From Physocladia obscura (lineage: Eukaryota > Chytridiomycota > Chytridiomycetes > Chytridiales > Chytriomycetaceae), in contig JADGJH010000071.1 in the NCBI GenBank assembly GCA_027596945.1, positions 1-34,314 on the forward strand: a DNA stretch of 34,314 nucleotides, given 5' to 3'. Below the pieces are notes generated by a model, which had not been told where the DNA came from, searched no databases, and saw only the letters and a program-made list of their open reading frames with translations. Within the stretch, counting starts at the first letter, position 1, and each line of letters begins with the position of its first letter. A program made the translations under genes and the position numbers. Below are positions 12,001-21,303 of the stretch, one piece after another.

Positions 12001-13541
12001 TGTTATTCCATTAGGCATTTACAGGACAGTGTGTAATTCGATACGCGGTGGGAGCAGTTCGATGCGGGGAAAGAACGCTTTTGTAGAAAAGTGTTGCAAG
12101 TATTGGGCATTAAAGCGTGAAAGTCGACGCGGTGCGCCGTTGTTGAAGAGGCTTTATTTGGAGGTGAAAAGAAAAAAAGAAAAAAAAAGTATTTAAAATT
12201 CATGCGCATACACAAAAACACAGCCATGGACAGCAACAATCTCTGAAACACAGCAAGACGAAACAATAAAATATAAACGCATGGAATTCTTGCGCAAACT
12301 ACGCAATGATCTCGAAAAAGTGCGTATGCTTGCAGAACTAGTCAAAAAACGCGAACGCGAGCGTCTCAGACGGAGCAACCTGCAGTACCAGATTTTCAAC
12401 ATTCATTTAAACCCTGTGACGCTACTACTGCGACCGATTCTGGATCAGTTGCGCAAGCTGGACGCGAAGGGGCTGTTTGAAGACCCTGTTGATTTGGAGG
12501 ATGTTCCTGATTATTTGAGCGTTGTTGGTAGGGCAATGTGCTTTGAGGATATGCATGGAAAGTTGGAGAGGCATGAGTATCGGTCTGTGGAAAGTTTTAA
12601 GGTTTTAATTTTTATATATACACATTTTGTTTTAATTAAATTTTGTTTTTTTTGTTTTGGAATATAAGGACGACTTTTTCCTAATTTGCAGAAACGCGAA
12701 ACTATATAACAGTCCCGACACACCATGGTACAGAGCCGCCGACCGTCTGCTAACTCGCAGTGAATCGATTCTCACTGAAGCATTCGAGCAAGAATCATTA
12801 CTTGCAATTGACAAAACTACTGGTTGCTTGGCATCCGAAATCCCCGCGTCCTTATTTAAAATCACGACAACGACTGCAACAGCAGGAGAATTGCCACCCG
12901 CCCCTGCAATCTTTTCTCCGAAAACGTCGCTTTTGAAAAATCTACCCTCTTCTCAGGCACACCACGACCAATCACTATCATCACCAACAACCGAAAAACA
13001 GCAACAACTTCTGAAAGACGAACGACTTGCAAAAGAATTGCACGAGCAAGAACTTTCCAAATCTCCACGCACGGCTCGTCGCCGCATTGCCACTGCTGGT
13101 TTGTCTGCAGTTGCAGCTGAAAAAGAATCGTATAATGATAGTAAAAACACCAGTGGAGTGATTGTGGTGAGGAAGCACCGCCGTGCGTCAACAAAACCAA
13201 CAACATCGAACGATTTAAACCTTGAGCAGTTGATTGCAGATGCAACGGCGGAAAATAACAAGAATTTGAAAAGGGAAGGAGTTTCTCTGCCATTGTTGTA
13301 CGCGTCAGTATATTTAGTCCAAGATTTAGAAAAAGGTGTTGTTGGCAGCAGTAGTGGGAGTGGGAGTGGGGGTGGAGGAAATCAAAAGAAGAGGCGACGG
13401 TCGTTGCGAACAGCAGGGGTTGAAAATGTGGTCGGTTTGTTAAAGGCTCGAATTGTTGCTGGCGGATTTGAAATGTTATGTGAATTGGAGGAGAGGGAGA
13501 GGGATTTTGAACTTGATGTAAAGGAGTTTAACAAAAAATAA
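9084..13541 (+). CDS. NTO1: NTO1/BRPF-type PHD-zinc knuckle-PHD and bromodomain scaffold of a histone acetyltransferase
   Basis: Five exons: 9084-10443, 10762-11543, 11639-12163, 12224-12601 and 12669-13541; introns 318, 95, 60 and 67 nt; 1305 aa. Residues 1 to about 450 are low complexity (Ser/His/Asp, acidic run). An EPL1-like segment follows (IEYDMDEQDKIWLE, about 464-477). A C4HC3 PHD finger (CAVCD...CDGCNLAVHQDCYG, about 541-585) and an extended PHD with zinc knuckle (CVLCPALP...CYICGRRKGACIQC...CCDKH, about 595-711) come next. RRGAPLLKRLYLEPWTA is then followed by a basic helix and a bromodomain (about 950-1050, acetyl-lysine Asn in NAKLYNSPDT, about N1029). This order defines Nto1/BRPF proteins, which bridge a MYST acetyltransferase to histone H3. 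The 5' end lies close to the divergent HUB1-like gene. A coding-looking frame at about 13584-13694 could be an alternative last exon. Confidence 0.93.
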
Positions 13542-13913
13542 TAATAATAATAATAAAATTTATCTCTTTCTTATTATTCTTCAGTTCTTTTTGAAGATGT
13601 TTCGAAAATCCAAAAATACGAAAACAAAATATTCATATCCAACGATGAATTGAGCTCCGAAGATAGCAAACTCACTGCATCTCGTGTTGAGTGAAATTTT
13701 CTGCTAGAAATCGTTGAGATCTTTTATAATTTTTCGTTATTTTTTATTTTATTTCCCTTCTGGAATTATATCCCATAATTTCGGAATGCACGATACTGAA
13801 TAATAAAAATTTATACTAAAAAGTTCAAAAATTACAAACTCCGTTGTTAAGGCAGTCAATTTATTTAGCAATTTAAATAATAATAGTCTGGAAAATTTGA
13901 ATATTTTTCATTG
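13542..13913. other. Convergent intergenic region with a TAA microsatellite
   Basis: A run of TAA units (about 13540-13556) overlaps the NTO1 stop. A short acidic open frame at about 13584-13694, ending TGA, follows the acceptor-like ttattcttcag; it may be an alternative terminal exon of the NTO1-like gene. The remainder is AT-rich 3' flank of the two converging genes. Confidence 0.5.
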
Positions 13914-14825
13914 TTAAGAAAAAATATTCGATCTTATAGATTTCAAAATACGAGGGTTTTCCGCCGCCTCCGACTTATTAAATAAGTAATGTCCTTGTGC
14001 AATCAAGTTACGTCGTTTATTGAAATACAATGCAATTTTTTGCGAAATCAAAATTGCAATAATTACTATGAACGACAAAAACGACAAATGAAGGAACAAC
14101 ATTTCTTGAAATATATCCGTCAATAATACACTCGTGATATTCAATCCAATTCCTAGGCATATAGCCAAAATTACATGTATTCCGTGTGTGGCTATAATCT
14201 TCAATCTCAGATCGTCAATTTCAATTGACTCACGCGTTTCACGCAGGAACTTCGTAAACGCAGTCAAAAGAATCATATCGAATATCAAAATTGCAAATGG
14301 TGTCATTGCTGTCAATAAAAGCGTGATATTAGCCATAACATCTGATGTTGTGAAGATTTGGACGATTGACCAGATGGATGGTAAATAAAAGAGGTACGGT
14401 GAGACCTTCACAAGAAATTTCATAAATTGTTCTGTGCTCTGGAGTGAGCAGCGAACGACAACGTCTCCACGTCTCCATGAATATTTTAGGTAATGATATT
14501 CGATTGTTGAGAAGGCAAAATCTTGCAGAATATTTGAAATTGTATATTTTAATTGAAGTTCTGATTCTATTGTGCTTATTTGGCATGAGTTCTTGATGGA
14601 TTCTGTTGCAAAAATTGCTAAAGCAGAAAGAATTATCATTCCAAGACTTATGTTGAAAGGGGTCATTGATTGGCGTATGCAATCTTTCCATGTCTTTGCT
14701 TGTATTTCGTATTTGAGTATAAAATAAACGAGATAAAATAAAAATAGCACTGAAACTATTGACGCTGCAATATTCCCCGCTTCAAGAGCATGGTATTTCC
14801 ACTCTGGTATCGTGGTATTGTTCAT
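13914..14825 (-). CDS. Orphan seven-transmembrane protein (receptor-like)
   Basis: Single exon, ATG at 14825, TAA at 13914, 303 aa. Hydrophobic segments at about 17-38, 57-72, 95-110 (weaker), 141-160, 165-190, 216-240 and 245-264 give a 7TM pattern with a short N-terminus (MNNTTIPEW, one N-glycosylation sequon NNT) and a basic C-tail. Between segments 3 and 4 lies a basic cytosolic-type loop (YSWRRGDVVVRCS). No DRY, NPxxY or rhodopsin lysine motif is visible, so assignment to a known GPCR class is not justified. Length and layout match the second 7TM protein at 20203-21225; both start MN-(N/S)-T. I infer a lineage-specific receptor-like membrane family. A transporter or sensor role is equally possible. 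Confidence 0.8.
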   Translation of the reverse strand: MNNTTIPEWKYHALEAGNIAASIVSVLFLFYLVYFILKYEIQAKTWKDCIRQSMTPFNISLGMIILSALAIFATESIKNSCQISTIESELQLKYTISNILQDFAFSTIEYHYLKYSWRRGDVVVRCSLQSTEQFMKFLVKVSPYLFYLPSIWSIVQIFTTSDVMANITLLLTAMTPFAILIFDMILLTAFTKFLRETRESIEIDDLRLKIIATHGIHVILAICLGIGLNITSVLLTDIFQEMLFLHLSFLSFIVIIAILISQKIALYFNKRRNLIAQGHYLFNKSEAAENPRILKSIRSNIFS

Positions 14826-15347
14826 TCAAGGGTGTGTCAATCTCTTCCTTCTCTCAAATCTCTGATATTTGTTTGTCATAAAATTTTCGTGGTGCTATTC
14901 TATTCGTCTTTTCTCTGAATCAAAGATACCAGATATTGCCTCTTTTCAGCAATTTTCATTTTCGCAAGACTTAAATCCCACACATAAATTAAAGATTAAG
15001 GCTTATATAATAAGAAAATATTGCAAGTTGTTTTTGTGATAAGCTTCCAGAACGAGACAAATGTGAAATCTTGCAAAAGCAAAGAACAAAAGAAGTTCAG
15101 ACAAGCAATGCTGCAGCTAATGATAGAACACCTTCAGTGCTTCGAAATATAGGCAGTTCATCTTAACAATCTTCAAATCAAAAACAAAAGTTGTTTCATT
15201 TATACTAAGTTCTATGCACTAGAAAGTTTTGCTCACCTTCAAATTTACCTTTTTTGACTACTCTCACTCGAATGTTATCAGGTGACTTAAATTTGAATTT
15301 TGACAAATTGAAACTCAAAAGTTATGGTCAATTTTTTTCTTTTTTAA
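14826..15347. other. Intergenic region between two minus-strand genes
   Basis: This contains the 5' flank of the 7TM gene and the 3' flank of the orphan gene to its right. It is AT-rich with pyrimidine tracts, and I see no open frame of note, RNA gene or repeat. Confidence 0.5.
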
Positions 15348-17077
15348 TCAGTCAAGAACACATTCAGTCTCGTCGCCCTCAATCACATATATACTATTGC
15401 TATGGCCCGCATATTTAAAATTTCCAAAGAACTTGGCATCGAAGCTGGCAATACTTGCCGTACTTTGAGAAACCTGGTCTTCTACTCTCGCGAAATTGAC
15501 GCCCTTCAAAAAAACTTCTTGAGAACTTGATAGAAGACTGTTACTTAAATTTTCTGATATTTCTTGATGATCGTTATTCAACAATTCGCTTGGAATTAAA
15601 AACTTAACAGTAGGATTAAAATTCAATTCTTTGGAATTGTTTTTGCCCAATTCGGCTGCGCTTTCAGCTGATTTTCGCATATGAATCGATTTAAGTGTTG
15701 CAGCCCCAATAGAATTTATTCGAACCGAAAGACTTGCAGTGTCAAGACTGGCATGCTGGCTATTTCGTTGTTGAAATACTTTCTCTTTGGAGTTTTCAAA
15801 TGCTTCATTTGTTGTAGATACCATCAATTGAACATCAAGCACAGGATCCTTCAAAGATTTGCAACCCATAAACCTGCTTGATTGACGTCTGCGTAAAATT
15901 ATATCAGCTAAAGATCGATGCTTCCGCACAACAGAGTGAGATTGAATAGTAGTAGGGCCTGAAATATAATTTTTGTTTATCTGTGTAACTAAATACATCA
16001 ATTTAATTTTGCTTGAATTACCAGGATTAGCATCGTCGCTTGTCCTTCGTTTTGATGGCATCTGTTCGAACCACGATTTTCGTTGAACAAACGTTTTCCG
16101 TCTCTCGAACGAATCAATTAAGTTTGAAAAAAATACACGGTTCTTTGAATTCCGGTTATTTGCTTTCGATTTTTCTTCTTCGCCATCTGTGCTATTGATA
16201 CCGGCTTTGTGTGCTGAAAATCGTTGCTTTTTTGATAAAGAATTGAAAACATCCAATTTTAGCCAACGAAACGGTTTCAAGGACTTTTTAATTGGAGCGC
16301 CGGCCGATCGTTCAGTCGAATACCATATTTCTTCGTTTTTATCAGAATCAAGTGCCGAAAAGGTAATTCTGCGAGGTTGCTGGAGTTGGTTGGGCAGTAG
16401 TAGTTCAGTGATTAAATTTTCGGTAATTGTATCCAGTCGATATTTATCTGGAAGTTCGTACCTAAAGTTGCTTTGAGTAAGAGGACGGTTATAAAAAAAA
16501 AAAATTGAAAGAAAAGACTCGCCCTGCGTGTGTCAAACCGCGATTGTTCCTGTCTTGATGTAGTACAAATTCAAATTTTGAATGTGCCTTGGAAAAGATA
16601 TAATTCGCAGAAGGAGAAGTGGGAAAGAGTTTAAACTAAAAAATTTGTGGATATTTATTGATGATGTCAGAATTGCTCTTGTAATATATTTACCTCATCA
16701 TCGTAGCCGCAACTGCTTGAGTTTCTTGTAGACTTTAAGCTATGTCTTGACATCTGATTTGTTTCCGAGATATCTGTGTGTTGAAATCTAAGCAATCTTT
16801 TGCCCCCCAAACTGTCATGGATTCCACTTTCTGTATGATGTCTCAGATTAAAAATTTGGATATGAAATCGATTATACTTACTATTGATGCATTCAGTTTC
16901 CCAGTCAGGTTCATTATCGGGCGTATCATAGTTGATATTGAACTTTAATCGAACCGTTGGCTTTCCAACAACAAAAACTTCCAAATCAGATCGTTCTGCT
17001 TGTGGCTCTCTTTGAACACTATCGTCGTTACTTTCATAGACATGGATTGCATTCCTTTTTGCACATTGCATGTCCAT
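15348..17077 (-). CDS. Orphan protein, four exons, one probable GC-AG intron
   Basis: Exons: 17077-16882, 16830-16694, 16587-16523 and 16461-15348; 503 aa. Introns 1 and 2 are GT-AG (51 and 106 nt). The third (61 nt) appears to begin GCGAGT after AG-G and end CTTTAG, the usual form of a GC-AG intron; it joins LTHAG to YELPDKYRLDTITENLI in frame. I recognise no domain. The protein is hydrophilic with basic clusters (IILRRRQSSRF, KKQRF), Ser-rich, without signal peptide or membrane segment. It looks like a mostly disordered regulatory or cytoskeletal protein, but that is inference. The start is ATG 17077; an acceptor-like TTTTTTTCAG upstream (around 17119) leaves room for a 5' leader exon. It lies 150 bp downstream of the nuclease gene on the same strand. 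Confidence 0.6.
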
Positions 17078-17227
17078 TAATAATGTGGTTTCTGGCAAAG
17101 CTTTTCAAGGCAACTGAAAAAAAATTATTCTGAAACAAAACACCAATACAATAACACCAATACAATATACCGTTGTATTAAAACCAAACAAAACAAAGAA
17201 GAAGAAGAAGAAAAAAAAAATGTATTT

Positions 17228-18754
17228 TTAACATGTCTCGGTGGTACAGTACAGGTCCACATTGCTTACGCAGGTGGAATCCCAAGCAGTAGTGCAGCAG
17301 GACGAATCTGCAGCACAAACAGCCGCTGCGCATTTGCTGCAATTTGACGCCAACGCGACTCCAGTTGTGCACGCGGAGTGAACACAGCTTCGTGCACGCG
17401 TCGACGAGCTGGTAGTTGCAGCCGTAGTTGTTTTAGCAGTGGTAGTAGTGGTAGTGGTAGCAGTGGTAGTAGTTTTAGTGGAGGCTGCTTTGGTAGTCGT
17501 CGTTTTAGTAGTAGTAGCTACTGCAGTGGTGGTAGTTTTTGTAGAAATGGTGGTTGTGGGATCGACTCCGGCGCAGTTGTCTGCAATAGTGTTGATCCAT
17601 GCGGCCATTCTGTATCCAGCTTTAGCAACTTGTTCCATCAACAAGTCAACGGTCTATTTTATTGTTGTTGGAATTTAGGCTCGAACGCATTGGAAATTGA
17701 GTAAAAATTAATATACTAAACAGCAGTGTAATAAGTAGTGGAAAAGTCTTGTGACGGATTCGCGTCATATAAAGTCCAAAATGCGTTTTGGTTGCAATCA
17801 AGAGAGTTTGCATCATTTGCCATAGCCTGAAGTAAAGGAGAAAGGAAAAGTCAGATGAAAAAAACAGAAATAGTAAATACAAACAATCGCAGCCAAAAAC
17901 ATCCCGTTGGAATCCAAACTCTGAATATCAATATATTCAGAGGTAGTGTAAGTAGCCTGGTTTGCGCCATATTCGCTCTCCAAGTGGCTTGCAACGCTTG
18001 CATAGTCAGTTGCACTGTATCCCAAATTTGTTGCGTATTGACCAGGAATTTCAGTGTCATGGATATGATGGAAGTTAGTTGAGGTTCCTGCAAATGTTAC
18101 AGTGTCGCTGTTTCCGCCAACATCACGATTACAGTTGTGCAGCGGTTGAGTAATATCTCCCAAAAAGTGAGCCAAGCTATTCCACATTTTTTGAATGAAT
18201 ATATTGTGAATATATAGAGAAAAAAGAAAAACTACGAACAACTGCAAAGCTTGAGTGTTCGTGGTTGAAGCCGTGCACGAGGAGTTTAACAGTAGATTTG
18301 TCTGGTCAGTGATGGCAGCGATAATACAGTTTCTTCCAACGCAGTCAGTTGAAACATAACCGCAGGCGGAAGGTGGTGCTTTCATCATGTCGACAAAGTG
18401 CCAACCAGCAGTCGCGCTATGCGTTGATCTCCATACATCGGCCCAGTTCGCGGCTTAAAAGAAAATTATTAAGATTTAAACATAAATAATCTTTTTTCTT
18501 ACTCTGGCCACTGAGAGACTGGGAAAACGTGCTGTCGACAAGATTTGCAACTAGTGCCAAACCGTTTGTGTTCAGATTCTGAATTATTTTTATATCGAAA
18601 TTTTAGATATGAATATTGTGATATTTGCTATTGATTTTTTGCAGAATCTCACCGCCTGCGCGATTGTCCCCGTCACTGGGTGGGCAAGAGTGTCACCCCA
18701 AGCATGCGCAACGGCTGCAAACGAATTAAGCGAAATCACAATTTTGAGAAACAT
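17228..18754 (-). CDS. Secreted S1/P1-type zinc nuclease with Thr-rich linker and C-terminal cysteine module
   Basis: Six exons: 18754-18653, 18578-18503, 18453-18243, 18176-17885, 17826-17722 and 17653-17228; introns 49-74 nt; 403 aa. The signal peptide MFLKIVISLNSFAAVAHA is followed by mature Trp19, the N-terminal zinc ligand of the S1/P1 family. The other ligand motifs are in order: WGDTLAH (H25), NWADV (D65), WHFVD (H78), AHFLGDITQPLH (H133, D137, H143) and TNFHHIHDTEIP (H166, D170), then GYRMAAWINTIADN. The enzyme should cleave single-stranded nucleic acids, and perhaps 3'-nucleotides, outside the cell. Residues about 293-350 are a Thr-rich linker (TKTTTT repeats). About 352-403 is a Cys-rich module with the pattern C..C..C-x3-C..CC-x3-WD-x2-C, likely an extracellular binding domain. 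The role is probably nutrient scavenging. Confidence 0.93.
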
Positions 18755-19433
18755 ATTTCAATTATTTTTTCCTCTTTTTTGATCTTGAAGTTTTAATTTA
18801 TTCAAAAAATTTTACCCGCGTGCCTATCTGTTGATCACTTGATGGTCACATGTTGGGCACGCGTTAGAAATATAAATCCTCTAATGCGTTTATTAAATTT
18901 TGATTTTAAAAGACCAGAACTAAACATATTGAATTTCAACCTTATATTGTAGCAAATTTGAATACCACACAAAGAATATATGCGTATCAAATACTGTTAA
19001 CACTGTACCGAAAACCTAAAAAAAGGAGCACTAATTTAAGTCTAGTCGAAATACCCAGACTTCTTCTTGAAAGATTAACGCTTGTGAATCAGGTCATTGC
19101 TTGAAAGTGAAGGTGTTCGAAGACCCGCGCGCCCCTCACTTTCCAAGTGAAAATTGTGAGCACTGTTTTTCAATTCATTCACTATCACTACAACTCCTAA
19201 TAAAAAAATACTACAGTGACCGACGCGCTGCCAAGTATGACAACTGTTACATCATCTTATACAGTGCTTACGTTTTTCCTTTTTGAATGCTTTGAAGCCA
19301 TTTGTTGATTATGTTTTAATTTGAATAAGGTTTTTCGCCTGATTCAAACTTGTGCTAGTTGGTGTGCTAGGCCCAACTCTACTTGTGTCTAAGTTTGAGC
19401 TCGCTTTGATTTAAGATTCAAAAACAATGAATT
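18755..19433. other. Intergenic region upstream of the nuclease gene
   Basis: The pyrimidine-rich sequence just right of 18754 is the 5' flank of the minus-strand nuclease gene. An imperfect inverted repeat (cttgaaagtgaagg near 19101 against cctcactttccaag near 19134) brackets a GC-rich core at about 19120-19134. No gene is supportable. Confidence 0.5.
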
Positions 19434-19763
19434 TTATTGCTGGCTTTTCTCTCTCCTCTTGCTTTGTTTGTCAATTTGTGGGCGATACTGTTCTCCATTC
19501 CAAACGCTTAGAATATTCACTATCTCTGGTGGAGCTGTTGTCATATCGATTGCGCTCACCAGTACTTTAGTACATCGCTCTCCATGGTCAACAATGTAAA
19601 GCGGCCCCACAATAGTTCTGTAGAGCTCGTCTATCAGTTGTCTCTTCGCAATCTGACCCATAGCATCCCACTCCTCAGCAGAGTCTATGCGCGACAATAT
19701 AAACGTACGCATCCCTTCGGATACAGAATACCAAGGCATATTAATAGCTACGTCTTCCATCAT
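19434..19763 (-). CDS. Hypothetical small protein (109 aa)
   Basis: ATG at 19763 (or 19760), stop at 19434. The sequence begins MMEDVAINMPWYSVSEGM and contains an acidic helix (RIDSAEEWDAMG) and GPLYIVDHGERCTKVLVSA; the C-terminus is basic. No family recognised, no signal peptide or membrane segment. A 22-codon open frame from ATG 19831 (MFETLVKRLSIEPAELP...) runs up to it and ends in a TGA that overlaps the ATGATG start (AAATGATGG). Reading both as one protein would need a one-base shift. This may be an upstream ORF, a frameshift, or a longer gene with an unrecognised splice. Confidence 0.5.
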   Translation of the reverse strand: MMEDVAINMPWYSVSEGMRTFILSRIDSAEEWDAMGQIAKRQLIDELYRTIVGPLYIVDHGERCTKVLVSAIDMTTAPPEIVNILSVWNGEQYRPQIDKQSKRREKSQQ

Positions 19764-19831
19764 TTGGACACGGTATCCACAGGTAACTCCGCTGGCTCAA
19801 TGCTAAGTCGCTTAACGAGTGTTTCAAACAT

Positions 19832-20202
19832 ACTTTTCCTCAAAAAATAAATATACGCGACAATAAATACCAATTTCCATGAAACTTTACCACACCAAAC
19901 GTGCTTAACCCAACTCACGGATCTCCTTAGTTAAAAGAGAAAAAAAAATAAAACGACCAGTGCGAGAGCAGATTTCCCAGTCTATTTTATTATTTAGACG
20001 AAGATCCCGGCCCTTCGATGTCTGAATACACCGCTACCCGGTGATTTCCAGCGATTCTGTAAGCTTAATTTGCTCAAGTTAACTCTTTTCATGGTGAAAA
20101 CTGACTTCTGCTACTTAGTAGTCGACGTTACTTGAATTTTCAAAACTTGAATTTATTTTTTTTTTAATTTTTTTTTTCTTTTCTTTTCGTTTTGAAGGAT
20201 TG
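19832..20202. other. Divergent promoter region of the small gene and the second 7TM gene
   Basis: This lies between two divergently oriented genes. A strong T/C tract (about 20157-20188) sits directly before the 7TM start, a common fungal promoter feature. No RNA gene seen. Confidence 0.5.
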
Positions 20203-21225
20203 ATGAACTCGACCAACAGTTTAGATAATGCCGATCTTATCATTGGATCATACTTCCTTGCGTCAGTGGCAGCTGCTGGCCTTCTTGGATTCTTGTCCTA
20301 TTTACGGCATACCAGAATATCAGATGACAAAAAAGAGAGTCTTCCTCCAATGAATACTTATCTAATCATCATGCTGTTGTCCATAGTATTTATCAGTATA
20401 TCTGACGGACTTTGGTTTCAGGAGGGATCTAGTAAATTTCTGATGCTAGCAATTAATGTTATATCGTTAACAGTTTGGGAAATTAGTTACGCGTTCTATA
20501 TTATTTTACGTGCAGAATCTGTTTTAAAGTTCGAGTTTCAACTTTTTGGATCAAGAATATTTGCAGCTTTAGCATGGTTTCCTTATCTCGCGTTTCTACA
20601 ATTAATTCCTGCGTTATTAATATTTGTTTTTTACTCAATGAATGATTTGGACGAGACAAGACTATCACTATTGCAACAAATTTCAAATTTGGTTATTCTT
20701 GCCATTGGAATTCTGGGGATTACTGTTGATTTTGTGCTCTCTATCGCATTTTTCAAGGTTATTGAAAGGACAAGAGGATCGTTTCAAGAAACCCCCAAAA
20801 TATCTACTAAACATGAGGAAATTAGACGACTTTCTTCCGCTCCACAAGACAGCTCAATTATAACACGCATTTCAAAAACCATAAAATCTCAAAGAGAGAA
20901 TTTCATGGGGGATGTCATCGACGCTCGCTTCATTATTATTGCAAGATTTGGACTCGCCTCAAACCTTTTGTGCTTGATGGCTGGTGTTTCAGAATTTATC
21001 AAAAGTATTACAAAGTATAGCGGCTGCACACTGATTCAAACCTCGCTGTTGTGTATGATAAATGGAGTACTTATATTAATGAAAATTGCCCTCAAAAATG
21101 AAGAAGTTCGGAAAAAGAAAACACTGGCTAGAAGACTGACTGAAGTTTTGGGAGTTATGGAGCTTGAAAACATTAGGGAAAGGCCAACAAGATACTCAAT
21201 AATTGCGAATGAAAATAAAATCTGA
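20203..21225 (+). CDS. Orphan seven-transmembrane protein (receptor-like)
   Basis: Single exon, 340 aa, from ATG 20203 (the preceding TTG at 20200 is not a start). Seven hydrophobic segments are seen, roughly residues 11-32, 48-70, 76-103, 110-136, 158-180, 241-265 and 271-293, with an N-terminal sequon (MNSTNS). Segment 5 is followed by a long charged loop (about 183-235, ERTRGSFQ... KTIKSQRENF), the usual place of the third intracellular loop in GPCR-like proteins. The C-tail is basic. No class-defining GPCR motif is seen. It shares layout and single-exon structure with the 7TM protein at 13914-14825, and I infer a common lineage-specific family. It precedes GUP1 by 78 bp on the same strand, separated by a long A run. 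Confidence 0.8.
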   Translation: MNSTNSLDNADLIIGSYFLASVAAAGLLGFLSYLRHTRISDDKKESLPPMNTYLIIMLLSIVFISISDGLWFQEGSSKFLMLAINVISLTVWEISYAFYIILRAESVLKFEFQLFGSRIFAALAWFPYLAFLQLIPALLIFVFYSMNDLDETRLSLLQQISNLVILAIGILGITVDFVLSIAFFKVIERTRGSFQETPKISTKHEEIRRLSSAPQDSSIITRISKTIKSQRENFMGDVIDARFIIIARFGLASNLLCLMAGVSEFIKSITKYSGCTLIQTSLLCMINGVLILMKIALKNEEVRKKKTLARRLTEVLGVMELENIRERPTRYSIIANENKI

Positions 21226-21303
21226 ATAAAACAAAAAAAAAAAAAAAAAATTCTTGAAGTTAACCTTCGTAAAGCAAAACGGCGCCAAAGCCGTCTCACC
21301 GAA

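Noticed and set aside
17378..17704. Gly/Ser/Cys-rich frame on the plus strand
   Set aside because: Antisense of the Thr-rich linker of the nuclease.
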